This document shows positions 9,016 through 17,266 of a stretch of 64,000 nt of DNA, in pieces. Both the position numbers and the translations under genes were made by a program. The notes below the pieces were generated by a model. It searched no databases and was not told where the DNA came from. It worked only from the letters and a program-made list of their open reading frames with translations. Numbering within the stretch: the first letter of the stretch is position 1; every line of letters starts with the position of its first letter. Source of the stretch: Acidobacteriota bacterium. GTDB lineage: Bacteria > Acidobacteriota > Terriglobia > Bryobacterales > Bryobacteraceae. The stretch spans positions 1 to 64,000 of the forward strand of contig JACQZR010000197.1 in the NCBI GenBank assembly GCA_016213775.1, read 5' to 3'.

Positions 9016-10884
9016 ATGATTTGGCACACAGGGGTTGTCGCCGCTCTATGCAGCGCGTCACCACTATTCGCCGTTGAATATCACGTAGCATTAAACGGCA
9101 ACGACCACAACGAAGGCACCGCGGCAAAGCCGCTTCGCACCATCTCCGCCGCAGCCCGCCTGGCCCAACCCGGGGATACCGTCACCGTGCATGCCGGCAC
9201 TTACCGCGAACGGGTCACTCCACCTCGCGGCGGCGAGTCCGACTCGCGACGCATCACCTATCAGGCCGCCCCGGGCGAGGAAGTGTGGATCAAAGGTTCC
9301 GAAGTCGTGCGCGGGTGGAAGCCCTACCGCGGCGACGTCTGGGTGGTGACCCTTCCGAAATCGTATTTCCAAGGCTACAACCCATACACGGACCGGATTG
9401 CCGGCGACTGGTTCACCGATCGCGGCCGGCCGCATCACACCGGCGAAGTCTACCTCAATGGCAATGCGCTCTTTGAAGCCGCGACGCTCGAACGCGTGCT
9501 ATCCCCGGAGCCGTTCCCCGACGCGCGCGACCGTGAGGCCTCTACCTGGGTCTGGTTCACACAGAGCGATCAGAGTTCCACGTCTATCTACGCCAACTTC
9601 CGCGGAAAGGATCCGAACCGCGAGACCGTGGAAATCAACGTCCGCGACAGTTGCTTTTACCCGGACCTCCCCGGGAGGAATTACATCACAGTGCGCGGCT
9701 TCCACATGAGAGATGCAGCTACGCAGTGGGCCGCTCCCACCGCCGAGCAGATCGGGCTCATCGGAACGCATTGGAGCAAGGGCTGGATCATCGAGAACAA
9801 CGTCATCCGCGACTCCAAATGTTCCTGCGTCACCCTCGGCAAGGACCGCGAAACCGGCCACAACGTGTGGCGCGCCAATCCGAAGAAGGACGGAGCCACC
9901 CACTACAACGAAGTGATCCTCCGAGCCCTGGCCGCCGGCTGGTCGCGCGACAACATCGGAGCGCACATTGTCCGCAATAATACGATCTTCAACTGCGAGC
10001 AGGCTGGCATTGCCGGAAGCCTGGGCGCGATTCACAGTCGAATCACCGGCAATCATATCTACAACGTCTGGGCACGGCGCCAGTTCACCGGCGCGGAGAT
10101 GGGCGGCATCAAGCTGCATGGCGCGATCGACGTCCTGATCGAGAAGAACCGCATCCATAACGCCGGCCGCGGGCTGTGGTTAGACTGGATGGCGCAGGGT
10201 ACCCGCATCTCCTCCAATCTGCTTTACGACAACACCACCGACGATCTTTTCGTGGAGGTAAACCACGGACCGTTCGTAGTGGACAACAATCTTTTCCTGT
10301 CCCCGCTGAGCCTCCTTGACATGTCAGAGGGCGGCGCCTACGCGCACAATCTCTTTGCGGGCAGAATCGTGAGCCGCCCGGAGCTCCGGCGCTGGACCCC
10401 GTACCACAGGCCGCATTCCACCGCGCTCGCCGGCGTCACTCTCACCAATGGCGGCGACAACCGTTTCTACAACAACATCTTCCTCGGCGTCACAACCCAA
10501 CCCTCCGTCCGCAACCCGGAAGACCTTGCGCGTGCGTTTCCATCCTTTGCCGCGGGCAACATCTATAGCACCGGCGCGCTCCCTTACGCGGGGGAAGCCA
10601 ACCCGGTCCACGCCGCCCTCTCGCCGCCGCGGATCGTGGAGTCCGCGGGCGAAGTTCATGTGCAGTGGGCACTCGACCCGGCCATCGCGCAGGCTGTCAC
10701 ACAGACCGTTACCACGGCGCTGCTCGGAACAACCCAAATCACCGAAAGCGGCTATGACGATTACGACGGCAAACCACTCGTGATCGACAAGGACTATTTC
10801 GGCAAGCCGAGAGGTGCGGGAAAGCCCCTCCCAGGACCGTTTCAATCGCCCCCGGACGGCAAGGGGAATCCCCGCATCTGGTAA
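9016..10884 (+). CDS. Secreted right-handed beta-helix protein (DUF1565/pectate-lyase-like)
   Basis: A 622-residue exported protein. After the signal peptide (ending near SPLFA) comes the DUF1565-type start YHVALNGNDHNEG, with GDTVTVHAGTYRE, followed by repeated beta-helix turns (IIENNVIRDS, IVRNNTIFNCE, ITGNHIYNV, LIEKNRIHNA, VVDNNLFL). This fold occurs in polysaccharide lyases and carbohydrate-binding surface proteins; no catalytic triad is identifiable by eye. GGGAGGAG 7 nt before ATG 9016 decides the start. It is last gene of the GH29-GH38 operon, 17 nt after GH38, so a role in the same glycan pathway is likely. Confidence 0.85.
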   Translation: MIWHTGVVAALCSASPLFAVEYHVALNGNDHNEGTAAKPLRTISAAARLAQPGDTVTVHAGTYRERVTPPRGGESDSRRITYQAAPGEEVWIKGSEVVRGWKPYRGDVWVVTLPKSYFQGYNPYTDRIAGDWFTDRGRPHHTGEVYLNGNALFEAATLERVLSPEPFPDARDREASTWVWFTQSDQSSTSIYANFRGKDPNRETVEINVRDSCFYPDLPGRNYITVRGFHMRDAATQWAAPTAEQIGLIGTHWSKGWIIENNVIRDSKCSCVTLGKDRETGHNVWRANPKKDGATHYNEVILRALAAGWSRDNIGAHIVRNNTIFNCEQAGIAGSLGAIHSRITGNHIYNVWARRQFTGAEMGGIKLHGAIDVLIEKNRIHNAGRGLWLDWMAQGTRISSNLLYDNTTDDLFVEVNHGPFVVDNNLFLSPLSLLDMSEGGAYAHNLFAGRIVSRPELRRWTPYHRPHSTALAGVTLTNGGDNRFYNNIFLGVTTQPSVRNPEDLARAFPSFAAGNIYSTGALPYAGEANPVHAALSPPRIVESAGEVHVQWALDPAIAQAVTQTVTTALLGTTQITESGYDDYDGKPLVIDKDYFGKPRGAGKPLPGPFQSPPDGKGNPRIW

Positions 10885-10989
10885 CCGCGCAAAAAAAACG
10901 CCGCCGCTGTCGAAAAACAGTCACCCTCGCTGTCTTAGTCATCGGAAGGCCGAATATGGCCTCACGACCAAGAAGGAGAATATCGACAG

Positions 10990-11526
10990 ATGAGATTGAC
11001 TCTCACAACCATGATGGTGACCGCCATCATCGCTGGATTCACGACAATTGGATATGCACAGGAAGTGACAATCCTACCCTACCCGGTACCCAACGTCGCC
11101 TATCAGGCACTCAAGCAGCACCTTAGTCTGACGGATCCGCAGATCACGGCGCTGACCGCGGTTTCCAAAGCGCGGAGCGAGGCGCAGAGTGCCCTCTACC
11201 GTCAGATCAACGAGAAGAACACGGCATTGAACACCCTGTTGAACAGCGGCTCGACTGACGCGGCGCGGATCGGCCAACTGATGATTGAAATCGCCAGCCT
11301 CCGCAAGCAGACCGTTCCCTCGGAACCGTATCGCAGCCAGGCGTTGGGGATTCTCTCGCCGGATCAAAAAACAAAACTGCCAGTGCTGGTGCAGGCACTG
11401 CAACTGCAAACCGCTGCGTATCAGGCAACGAGTCTCAACCTGATTGACAGCCCCGCGCCAACTCCGAGGGTCCTTCCGGTCGACTTCGGTCACGGGATTG
11501 GCTCGACGGACGTCGAGCAGCCGTAG
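10990..11526 (+). CDS. Periplasmic Spy/CpxP-like protein
   Basis: A 178-residue exported, mostly helical protein. It has a signal peptide to about residue 24 (TTIGYAQ), then helices with two LTxxQ-like motifs (LSLTDPQ and GILSPDQKTKL), the hallmark of the Spy/CpxP/CnrX group. Members are periplasmic chaperones or metal/stress sensors. AAGGAG lies 11 nt before ATG 10990. It stands directly upstream of an ECF sigma/anti-sigma pair, the same setting in which CnrX-like sensors occur, so involvement in that signalling route is possible but unproven. The role is not certain. Confidence 0.7.
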   Translation: MRLTLTTMMVTAIIAGFTTIGYAQEVTILPYPVPNVAYQALKQHLSLTDPQITALTAVSKARSEAQSALYRQINEKNTALNTLLNSGSTDAARIGQLMIEIASLRKQTVPSEPYRSQALGILSPDQKTKLPVLVQALQLQTAAYQATSLNLIDSPAPTPRVLPVDFGHGIGSTDVEQP

Positions 11527-11564
11527 GAAACTGGAGTCACAAGGGAGCATAACGCTCATTTCGA

Positions 11565-12050
11565 ATGAATGTTCGCCAGCGGACTGAGGAAATCTACCGG
11601 GAGGCTCGAGAGGATGTGTATCACTACCTGTTGACCTTCAACCTACCTCAAGAGGAGGCGCAGGACACAACGCAGGAGGCGTTCCTCCGTCTTCATGCAG
11701 CCCTCACTTCCGGTGAGCTCATCCGCAACCCGCGTGCGTGGGTGTTTCGAGTGGCGCATAACATGGCCGTCAACACCCGCGTGCGCGAAAAAGTCCGCGG
11801 CGAGTTTGAAGAGAGCGAAACGGCTGATCAATCGGCGTCCGCCGAGCAGCGGATGCTCAAAGGGGAACAAATAACCAAAATGCGCGAGGGTCTTCGGTCG
11901 CTTTCAGAGCAACAGCGCCGCAGCCTTTACTTGCGAGCGGAGGGATTACGATACCAGGAGATTGCCGGAATCATGGGGGTGTCGCTCTCTACCGTGGCGG
12001 AGTATGTGGGGCGAGCCGTACTACGGCTTAGGAAGACGATTCATGGCTGA
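11565..12050 (+). CDS. ECF RNA polymerase sigma factor
   Basis: A 161-residue sigma-70 family factor with only regions 2 and 4. Region 2 is seen at residues about 12-80 (AQDTTQEAFLRLHAAL, WVFRVAHNMAVN); region 4 at about 105-158 (SEQQRRSLYLRAEGLRYQEIAGIMGVSLSTVAEYVGRA). Its last 8 nt overlap the start of the anti-sigma gene (ATGGCTGA), a usual arrangement for coupled sigma/anti-sigma synthesis. It likely controls its own operon including the Oar-type receptor downstream (inference). Confidence 0.93.
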   Translation: MNVRQRTEEIYREAREDVYHYLLTFNLPQEEAQDTTQEAFLRLHAALTSGELIRNPRAWVFRVAHNMAVNTRVREKVRGEFEESETADQSASAEQRMLKGEQITKMREGLRSLSEQQRRSLYLRAEGLRYQEIAGIMGVSLSTVAEYVGRAVLRLRKTIHG

Positions 12051-13569
12051 TCATCTCACCATCGAGGAATTGCTGCTGGCGAGCGGCGGCGAAGCGGGCA
12101 CAGGCGCCGAGTCGCATCTGGCCGCATGCGCGGAGTGCCGCGCCCGGCTTGGGGAGATGCGCCAGGGGATAGATGAGTACACCTCCTATCACCACTCCAC
12201 GCTGCGAATGACGATGCCTCCACCGCCGCGTCCGTGGCGCGAGTTGCCTGCGCCTGTTCGCGCGCCGCACGTCATGCCGTCGCGCAGGGTGTATGGCTGG
12301 ATTGCCGCAGCCGCGGCCATAGTGGTGGCCGTGTTCCTGCTGCGTCCGTCGCGGCAGGCAACCGGGATCGATGGTTCCCAACTGCTCGCGCGGGCCGAAG
12401 CAGTGGAAGGCACGCCGGCACGCACGCGACGAATCGTGTTGCGTGGATCGCATGGGACACTGGTGCGGCCCGCCGTTTGGATCCGCACTCGCGGCGATCA
12501 TCCGCTTCGCGCCAGGTTTGAACAGGCCGGCTACAGTTGGGATGAGCCGCTCAGCGTCCGCTCCTACAATGCATGGCGGCGCAAGCTTTCGCGCAAGCTG
12601 GAATCGGTGCGGCAGGCGCGGCATCCGAAAACATCCGAGCCTGTTTATGTTGTAACGACAGAGACCGATGCCAACCCATTGAAGATGGCAGCGCTCTCGC
12701 TTCGGGAGCGTGATCTGCAACCGGTGAGCGCCACTCTAAGCTTCACCGACGGCGAAGCGGTGGAAATGGACGAAGCTCCGGAAGAGGCTCGCGCCAAGCC
12801 TGACGGTAGGCCATCTACCGCCGCGCCATCTCTCCCCGGTGCGCCTGCAAACACGCATGCGATGAGTCCCGCGATGCAGGAACTGCAAGTGCTCACCGCG
12901 CTGCACGGCATCGGCGCGGATCTCGGGGAGCCGGTTCAACTGGCTCACGAAAACGAAAAACTTGTGCTGTCCGGCAGCGGGGTGAGTGAGGCGCGCCGCG
13001 AGGAGATCCAGAATGCCGTTGCCGGCCTTGATTTCGTGATTCCCCGATTGGAGTCCTCCAGGCCGAAACCACCTTCTACAACGCGGCGGACCGAAGCCTC
13101 GGCAGCGAGTCAAACCGGGCCGGTACGCGCGCTTGTGGAACAACGCCTCGGCACCGCGATGAGTTTCGACGACTTCGTCAACGACGCGCTCGATGCGAGT
13201 GACGGTGTGCTTTCGCGGACCCACGCATTGGGCGCCCTCGCCACACGCTTCCCGAATGAAGTGGAAAAGGACCTGCCTGCTCAGGGCCGGCTGCTTCTGG
13301 AAACGCTTCGAAGCGATCACCTCGGCGCGGCATCAGAGCACCTCAAGCGGTTGGCCAAGCTTCTGACAACCGGGTTCGGAATAGATGGCAACGCAACATC
13401 AGCAACACGACCCTGGCATGAAGCCTGCGTCGCCTTCCGCGATTCCACGCAAGCCTTCGACACCATCCTCACTGGGATGCTCACCGGGACGCGCAAAGCA
13501 GACGTCGATTTGCTGCGGCAGGCGTTTCTCCGCATGAAGGCGGAGGCCCAGACGGCAGGTGTCCAGTGA
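12043..13569 (+). CDS. Membrane anti-sigma factor with zinc-binding N-terminus
   Basis: A 508-residue bitopic protein. Residues 25-45 carry a His-x3-Cys-x2-Cys motif (HLAACAEC) typical of ZAS/zf-HC2 anti-sigma domains. One membrane segment (about residues 85-105, WIAAAAAIVVAVFLL) separates it from a long extracytoplasmic part of about 400 residues with no recognised domain. ATG 12043 lies inside the end of the sigma gene, and its own stop overlaps the next gene's GTG by four bases, so sigma, anti-sigma and receptor form one coupled unit. The large periplasmic domain is bigger than in most ECF anti-sigmas and may be a sensor. Confidence 0.85.
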   Translation: MADHLTIEELLLASGGEAGTGAESHLAACAECRARLGEMRQGIDEYTSYHHSTLRMTMPPPPRPWRELPAPVRAPHVMPSRRVYGWIAAAAAIVVAVFLLRPSRQATGIDGSQLLARAEAVEGTPARTRRIVLRGSHGTLVRPAVWIRTRGDHPLRARFEQAGYSWDEPLSVRSYNAWRRKLSRKLESVRQARHPKTSEPVYVVTTETDANPLKMAALSLRERDLQPVSATLSFTDGEAVEMDEAPEEARAKPDGRPSTAAPSLPGAPANTHAMSPAMQELQVLTALHGIGADLGEPVQLAHENEKLVLSGSGVSEARREEIQNAVAGLDFVIPRLESSRPKPPSTTRRTEASAASQTGPVRALVEQRLGTAMSFDDFVNDALDASDGVLSRTHALGALATRFPNEVEKDLPAQGRLLLETLRSDHLGAASEHLKRLAKLLTTGFGIDGNATSATRPWHEACVAFRDSTQAFDTILTGMLTGTRKADVDLLRQAFLRMKAEAQTAGVQ

Positions 13570-16568
13570 CGATCGTGTTGCTGATGGCGGTGTTGGCGCA
13601 AGGGTTGGCGGCCCAGTCGAGCGCCACGCTCTCGGGAACCATTCGCGACCGCTCCGGCGGGGCAATTCGCGATGCCATGATCACGGCCGTGAACAACTCC
13701 GATGGCACCCGCCGCGCCTCCCGCTCGGGAGAATCGGGCGAGTATGTGCTGCCCTCTCTCACTCCGGGCGGTTACAAGGTGATTGTGCGCAAGCCGGGAT
13801 TCCAAACGTCGGCGCGAGTCGATCTTGTCCTCGCTGCCGGTGACAATGTCGGAGTCGACTTTCCGCTGGAAATCGGCAGCGTGCGCGAAGTTGTCACCAT
13901 CACCTCCACCGGCGACTTCATGCGAACCTCCGACGCAGTGACCGGGGGCATTTTGGGAAAGCGATACTACGATCTGCTGCCTGCCAACGGGCGCACGTTC
14001 ACTTCTCTGTTGGACCTTGTACCCGCTCTCACCCCGACTCCTGCTTCCGGAGGCGAGCCTGGCCAATTCAGTTCCGCCGGGCAGCGGCCCAACACCAACT
14101 ACTTCACCATCGACGGGCTCAGCGCCAACACCGCGGTGACGGGCGGCGGAATGCCGGCGCAGTTCGCGGGCGCGTCGCTCCCGGCGATGACGGCGTTCGG
14201 CTCCACTCACAATCTGAGCTCGCTCGACGCGGTGAGCGAGGTGCAGGTGCAGACCTCCACGTTCGCACCGGAGAACGGCCGCATGCCAGGGGCGCAGATT
14301 GCCCTGACGTCGCGGTCCGGATCAAACACATTCCATGGTTCGGTGTATCACGTCTGGCGTCATGAGGCGCTCGGAGCATCGGAGTGGTTCGCCAACGCGA
14401 AGGGGCTTCCGCGTCCACCGCACCGACTGAACGAGACCGGGGCATCGTTAGGCGGACCGCTGCGCAAGGATCGGACATTCTTCTTTGTCGATGCAATGCA
14501 CTTGAAACTGGCGCAGCCGTACGTATGGCGATCGGCGGTACCTTCGATTGCGGCACGGCAGGCGGCTACGGGACTTGGCCGGGCAGTCCTGGAGTCGTTC
14601 CCTTCCCCTAACGGCCTGTCGTATACCGGCGGTCTGGCGGACTTCAGCGCCGCCGGCTCTCGTCCTTCGCAAGCGACAACCGGCAGCCTCAGGGTGGACC
14701 ACGCGCTGACTGGGAAGATCAACCTGTTCGGTCGATACAACCAGGCGCCATCTTCCTCCGAACGAGGCTACTCCAATCGCGAGATTGCCGATTTCCGTTA
14801 CCGCAGTTTCACGGCGGGCGTCACCGGCGTTTCCGGACCGAATCTTTCGTACGACCTGCGGCTCAACGTCGCCACGGCGAGCGCGCACGGAGAATGGACT
14901 GGTGCGAATCCAACCGACGCACGGCCCGTCCTCCCGTCCGCGGGCATCCAGGATCCCGATCTATATGGCGTCGCTGTCAGGGGCGCGGGAGAGATCATCT
15001 CCGGCCGCGGAGGCAGCAATAGACAGGGCCAACTCGGCGCAAGCGCCTCCATTGATGCTTACACCGACAAGCACCGTTTCCGTCTGGGCACGGAGTATCA
15101 GCGGCTGACGCCCGCGCGTGATGCGCGAATGACGAGCGTTGCCGTCGATTATGGAACCGTACCGGAAATCCTCGCCGGCAAGCAGCCAGTTTCGCGCTAC
15201 GCCGAAGCCGAGCAGGCTTCCTCCATCATCGAAACGCTTTCGCTGTTTGTGCAGGATACGTGGCGCGCTCATCCCACCACTTCCATCACGTATGGCTTGC
15301 GTTGGGAGATCACACCGGCGCCGGCCGTTCGTGGCGGTTCTCCGCCGGCGGTAACCGTTCCTGTTGCGGGTCCGACGACACCCATCTTCACCGTGCCTGG
15401 CCCCGCCATCCCGGTTTCATCGGCTCCGCTGTGGTCAACAAGCTATGGGCAGATTGCTCCTCGCTTTGGCATTGCACAGCGCATCGGCGAGAGCACCGTG
15501 CTGCGCGCCGGTTGGGGCGTGTTCTACAACCTGGGCTTCAGCGCTGCCGCCGATCCGGTCAACGGGTTCCCCTTCAACCGCTGGCAGTTTCGTTCGGGGG
15601 AGGGTGTGGTCGCACTCGCTACTCCCCTGAACGGCGCTCGGCTCGAAGCCGCTCTCCGGCTCCCCTATTCGCATCACTGGAATGTAGCCATCGAACGGCG
15701 GTTAGATCATGGGAGCCTGCTCTCGGCGTCCTACATCGGATCCACCGGACACCGGCTTTTACGCCGGGAAGGGTTGGTGCAACCGGCTGGTCCGCGCGCG
15801 GTTCCGGCGCAACTCGCCGAATCGTTCACGGGGACCAACCACGGCGTGTCCAACTATCACGGGCTCGCGGTTCACTACCGGCGTCCTCTGTCACGGGCAG
15901 TGCAGATGATCGCAGCTTACACGTGGTCTCATGCCATTGACAACGGCTCGTGGGATTCCAATGTCTGGCTCGTGGATCCACTGAAGCCTTCCCTGCGCGA
16001 CCGCGCGTCGTCGTCGTTCGACGTGCGGCACTCGGCCAATGCGGCGGTTACCTGGAATGCATTTCGCAACTGGCGACTGAGCGGCGTGTTCCGTACCCGC
16101 ACCGGTTTTCCGTTAGATGCGCTTTCTACGCAGATCCCGCTTGGTCTGGGTTACGACAATGCCGGGCGGCCCGATCTCATCCCAGGGCGGACCGTCTGGT
16201 TGGAAGACGCGAACGCACCTGGAGGCAGACGATTGAACCCCGAGGCGTTTTCTGCACGCCAGGGTCTCGACGGCGCATTGGTCCGGAATGCGATTCGCGG
16301 AGTTGGCATGTGGCAGTCCGATCTCGCCCTCAACCGCGAATTCCCGCTCAGGGGCTCCGCGCTCGATGTCCGCATGGACGCCTTCAATGTCTTCAACCAC
16401 GCGAACTTTGCCAATCCCGTCCGGTTCCTCGATTCGCCATTGTTTGGGCTGTCCAATACCTCACAGGCGTTCATGCTGGGGAGCGGTTCCGCGCGCAGCG
16501 GCCTCGCGCCCGCATTCCAGACCGGCGGACCGCGGACTCTTCAGGTCACGCTACGGTTGCGGTTCTGA
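13566..16568 (+). CDS. Oar-like TonB-dependent receptor with carboxypeptidase-regulatory domain
   Basis: Outer-membrane protein of exactly 1000 residues. After a signal peptide (ending near GLAAQ) comes a CarboxypepD_reg beta-sandwich (SGTIRDRSGGAIRDAMITA, GEYVLPSLTPGGYKV), a plug-like region (NGRTFTSLLDLVPAL, YFTIDGLSAN), then a large beta-barrel ending in the outer-membrane signature TLRLRF with terminal Phe. Acidobacteria carry many such Oar-type proteins, thought to import or bind large ligands. GTG 13566 overlaps the anti-sigma stop (GTGA), showing coupling; AUG alternatives inside would cut the signal peptide. The ligand is unknown. Confidence 0.88.
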   Translation: MTIVLLMAVLAQGLAAQSSATLSGTIRDRSGGAIRDAMITAVNNSDGTRRASRSGESGEYVLPSLTPGGYKVIVRKPGFQTSARVDLVLAAGDNVGVDFPLEIGSVREVVTITSTGDFMRTSDAVTGGILGKRYYDLLPANGRTFTSLLDLVPALTPTPASGGEPGQFSSAGQRPNTNYFTIDGLSANTAVTGGGMPAQFAGASLPAMTAFGSTHNLSSLDAVSEVQVQTSTFAPENGRMPGAQIALTSRSGSNTFHGSVYHVWRHEALGASEWFANAKGLPRPPHRLNETGASLGGPLRKDRTFFFVDAMHLKLAQPYVWRSAVPSIAARQAATGLGRAVLESFPSPNGLSYTGGLADFSAAGSRPSQATTGSLRVDHALTGKINLFGRYNQAPSSSERGYSNREIADFRYRSFTAGVTGVSGPNLSYDLRLNVATASAHGEWTGANPTDARPVLPSAGIQDPDLYGVAVRGAGEIISGRGGSNRQGQLGASASIDAYTDKHRFRLGTEYQRLTPARDARMTSVAVDYGTVPEILAGKQPVSRYAEAEQASSIIETLSLFVQDTWRAHPTTSITYGLRWEITPAPAVRGGSPPAVTVPVAGPTTPIFTVPGPAIPVSSAPLWSTSYGQIAPRFGIAQRIGESTVLRAGWGVFYNLGFSAAADPVNGFPFNRWQFRSGEGVVALATPLNGARLEAALRLPYSHHWNVAIERRLDHGSLLSASYIGSTGHRLLRREGLVQPAGPRAVPAQLAESFTGTNHGVSNYHGLAVHYRRPLSRAVQMIAAYTWSHAIDNGSWDSNVWLVDPLKPSLRDRASSSFDVRHSANAAVTWNAFRNWRLSGVFRTRTGFPLDALSTQIPLGLGYDNAGRPDLIPGRTVWLEDANAPGGRRLNPEAFSARQGLDGALVRNAIRGVGMWQSDLALNREFPLRGSALDVRMDAFNVFNHANFANPVRFLDSPLFGLSNTSQAFMLGSGSARSGLAPAFQTGGPRTLQVTLRLRF

Positions 16569-16671
16569 ACGATGGAGGGGAGTGCGGCAGTATAGTAATG
16601 AAGATCCCTTCATATGGCCCACCATTTGCAACGGATCAGCAGAATGATTCGTGGCTGGAGGTAAAGAACAA

Positions 16672-17256
16672 ATGAAAACTATACAAATCCTGATTGCCGC
16701 CGCTACCATCCTGCCCGGTTTTGCCGCTGACCTGGACCGGGGCATCGAACTCTACAACAGCGGCAAGTCTGCGGAGGCCGAGAAAGAACTCCGGGCGTTC
16801 GTGTCGGAAAACGGCGACAACGCGCGCGGACGCCTGTACCTGGGTTACGCCCTGTTAGAGTTGTCCAAGACCTCCGACGCGGGCACCGAGATTAAGAAGG
16901 CCGACGAGTTGGAATCGACACCGGAATCGCGGCTCGGACTGGCGTGGGTGGCCGCACAAAACAAGCAATGGGACGAGGCTGAATCGGCCGTCGAGAACGC
17001 CGGCGGCGATGATCTGGAATTCGTCCGCGGACAGATTCACCTGAACAAGTCGCGATGGCAGGCCGCCGCCAAGGACCTGGAGTCGGCACTCCAAAAGAAG
17101 CCATTTCGAGCCTACGCCCACTATTACGCGGGTCTGGCGTACAACGGGATGAAGCGCCCCGACAAGATGTTGACTCACTTTGAACAGTTCCTGAAGATGA
17201 AGCCCGACGCTCCCGAAGCGCGCAAAGTGAGAGCTGTCGTGAACACTGGAAAGTAA
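16672..17256 (+). CDS. Secreted TPR protein
   Basis: A 194-residue exported protein: signal peptide to about residue 18 (LPGFAAD), then TPR repeats from ELYNSGKSAEAEKELRAFV, with further repeats at GYALLELSKTSDAGTEIKKA, VAAQNKQWDEAESAVENA and a final HYYAGLAYNGMKRPDKMLTH. ATG 16672 has GGAGG 10 nt upstream; the longer frame from 16651 would spoil the signal sequence. It lies 10 nt before the TamB-Omp85 gene and is probably co-transcribed, suggesting a periplasmic scaffold role in envelope assembly (inference). Confidence 0.8.
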   Translation: MKTIQILIAAATILPGFAADLDRGIELYNSGKSAEAEKELRAFVSENGDNARGRLYLGYALLELSKTSDAGTEIKKADELESTPESRLGLAWVAAQNKQWDEAESAVENAGGDDLEFVRGQIHLNKSRWQAAAKDLESALQKKPFRAYAHYYAGLAYNGMKRPDKMLTHFEQFLKMKPDAPEARKVRAVVNTGK

Positions 17257-17266
17257 AGAAACCGCC

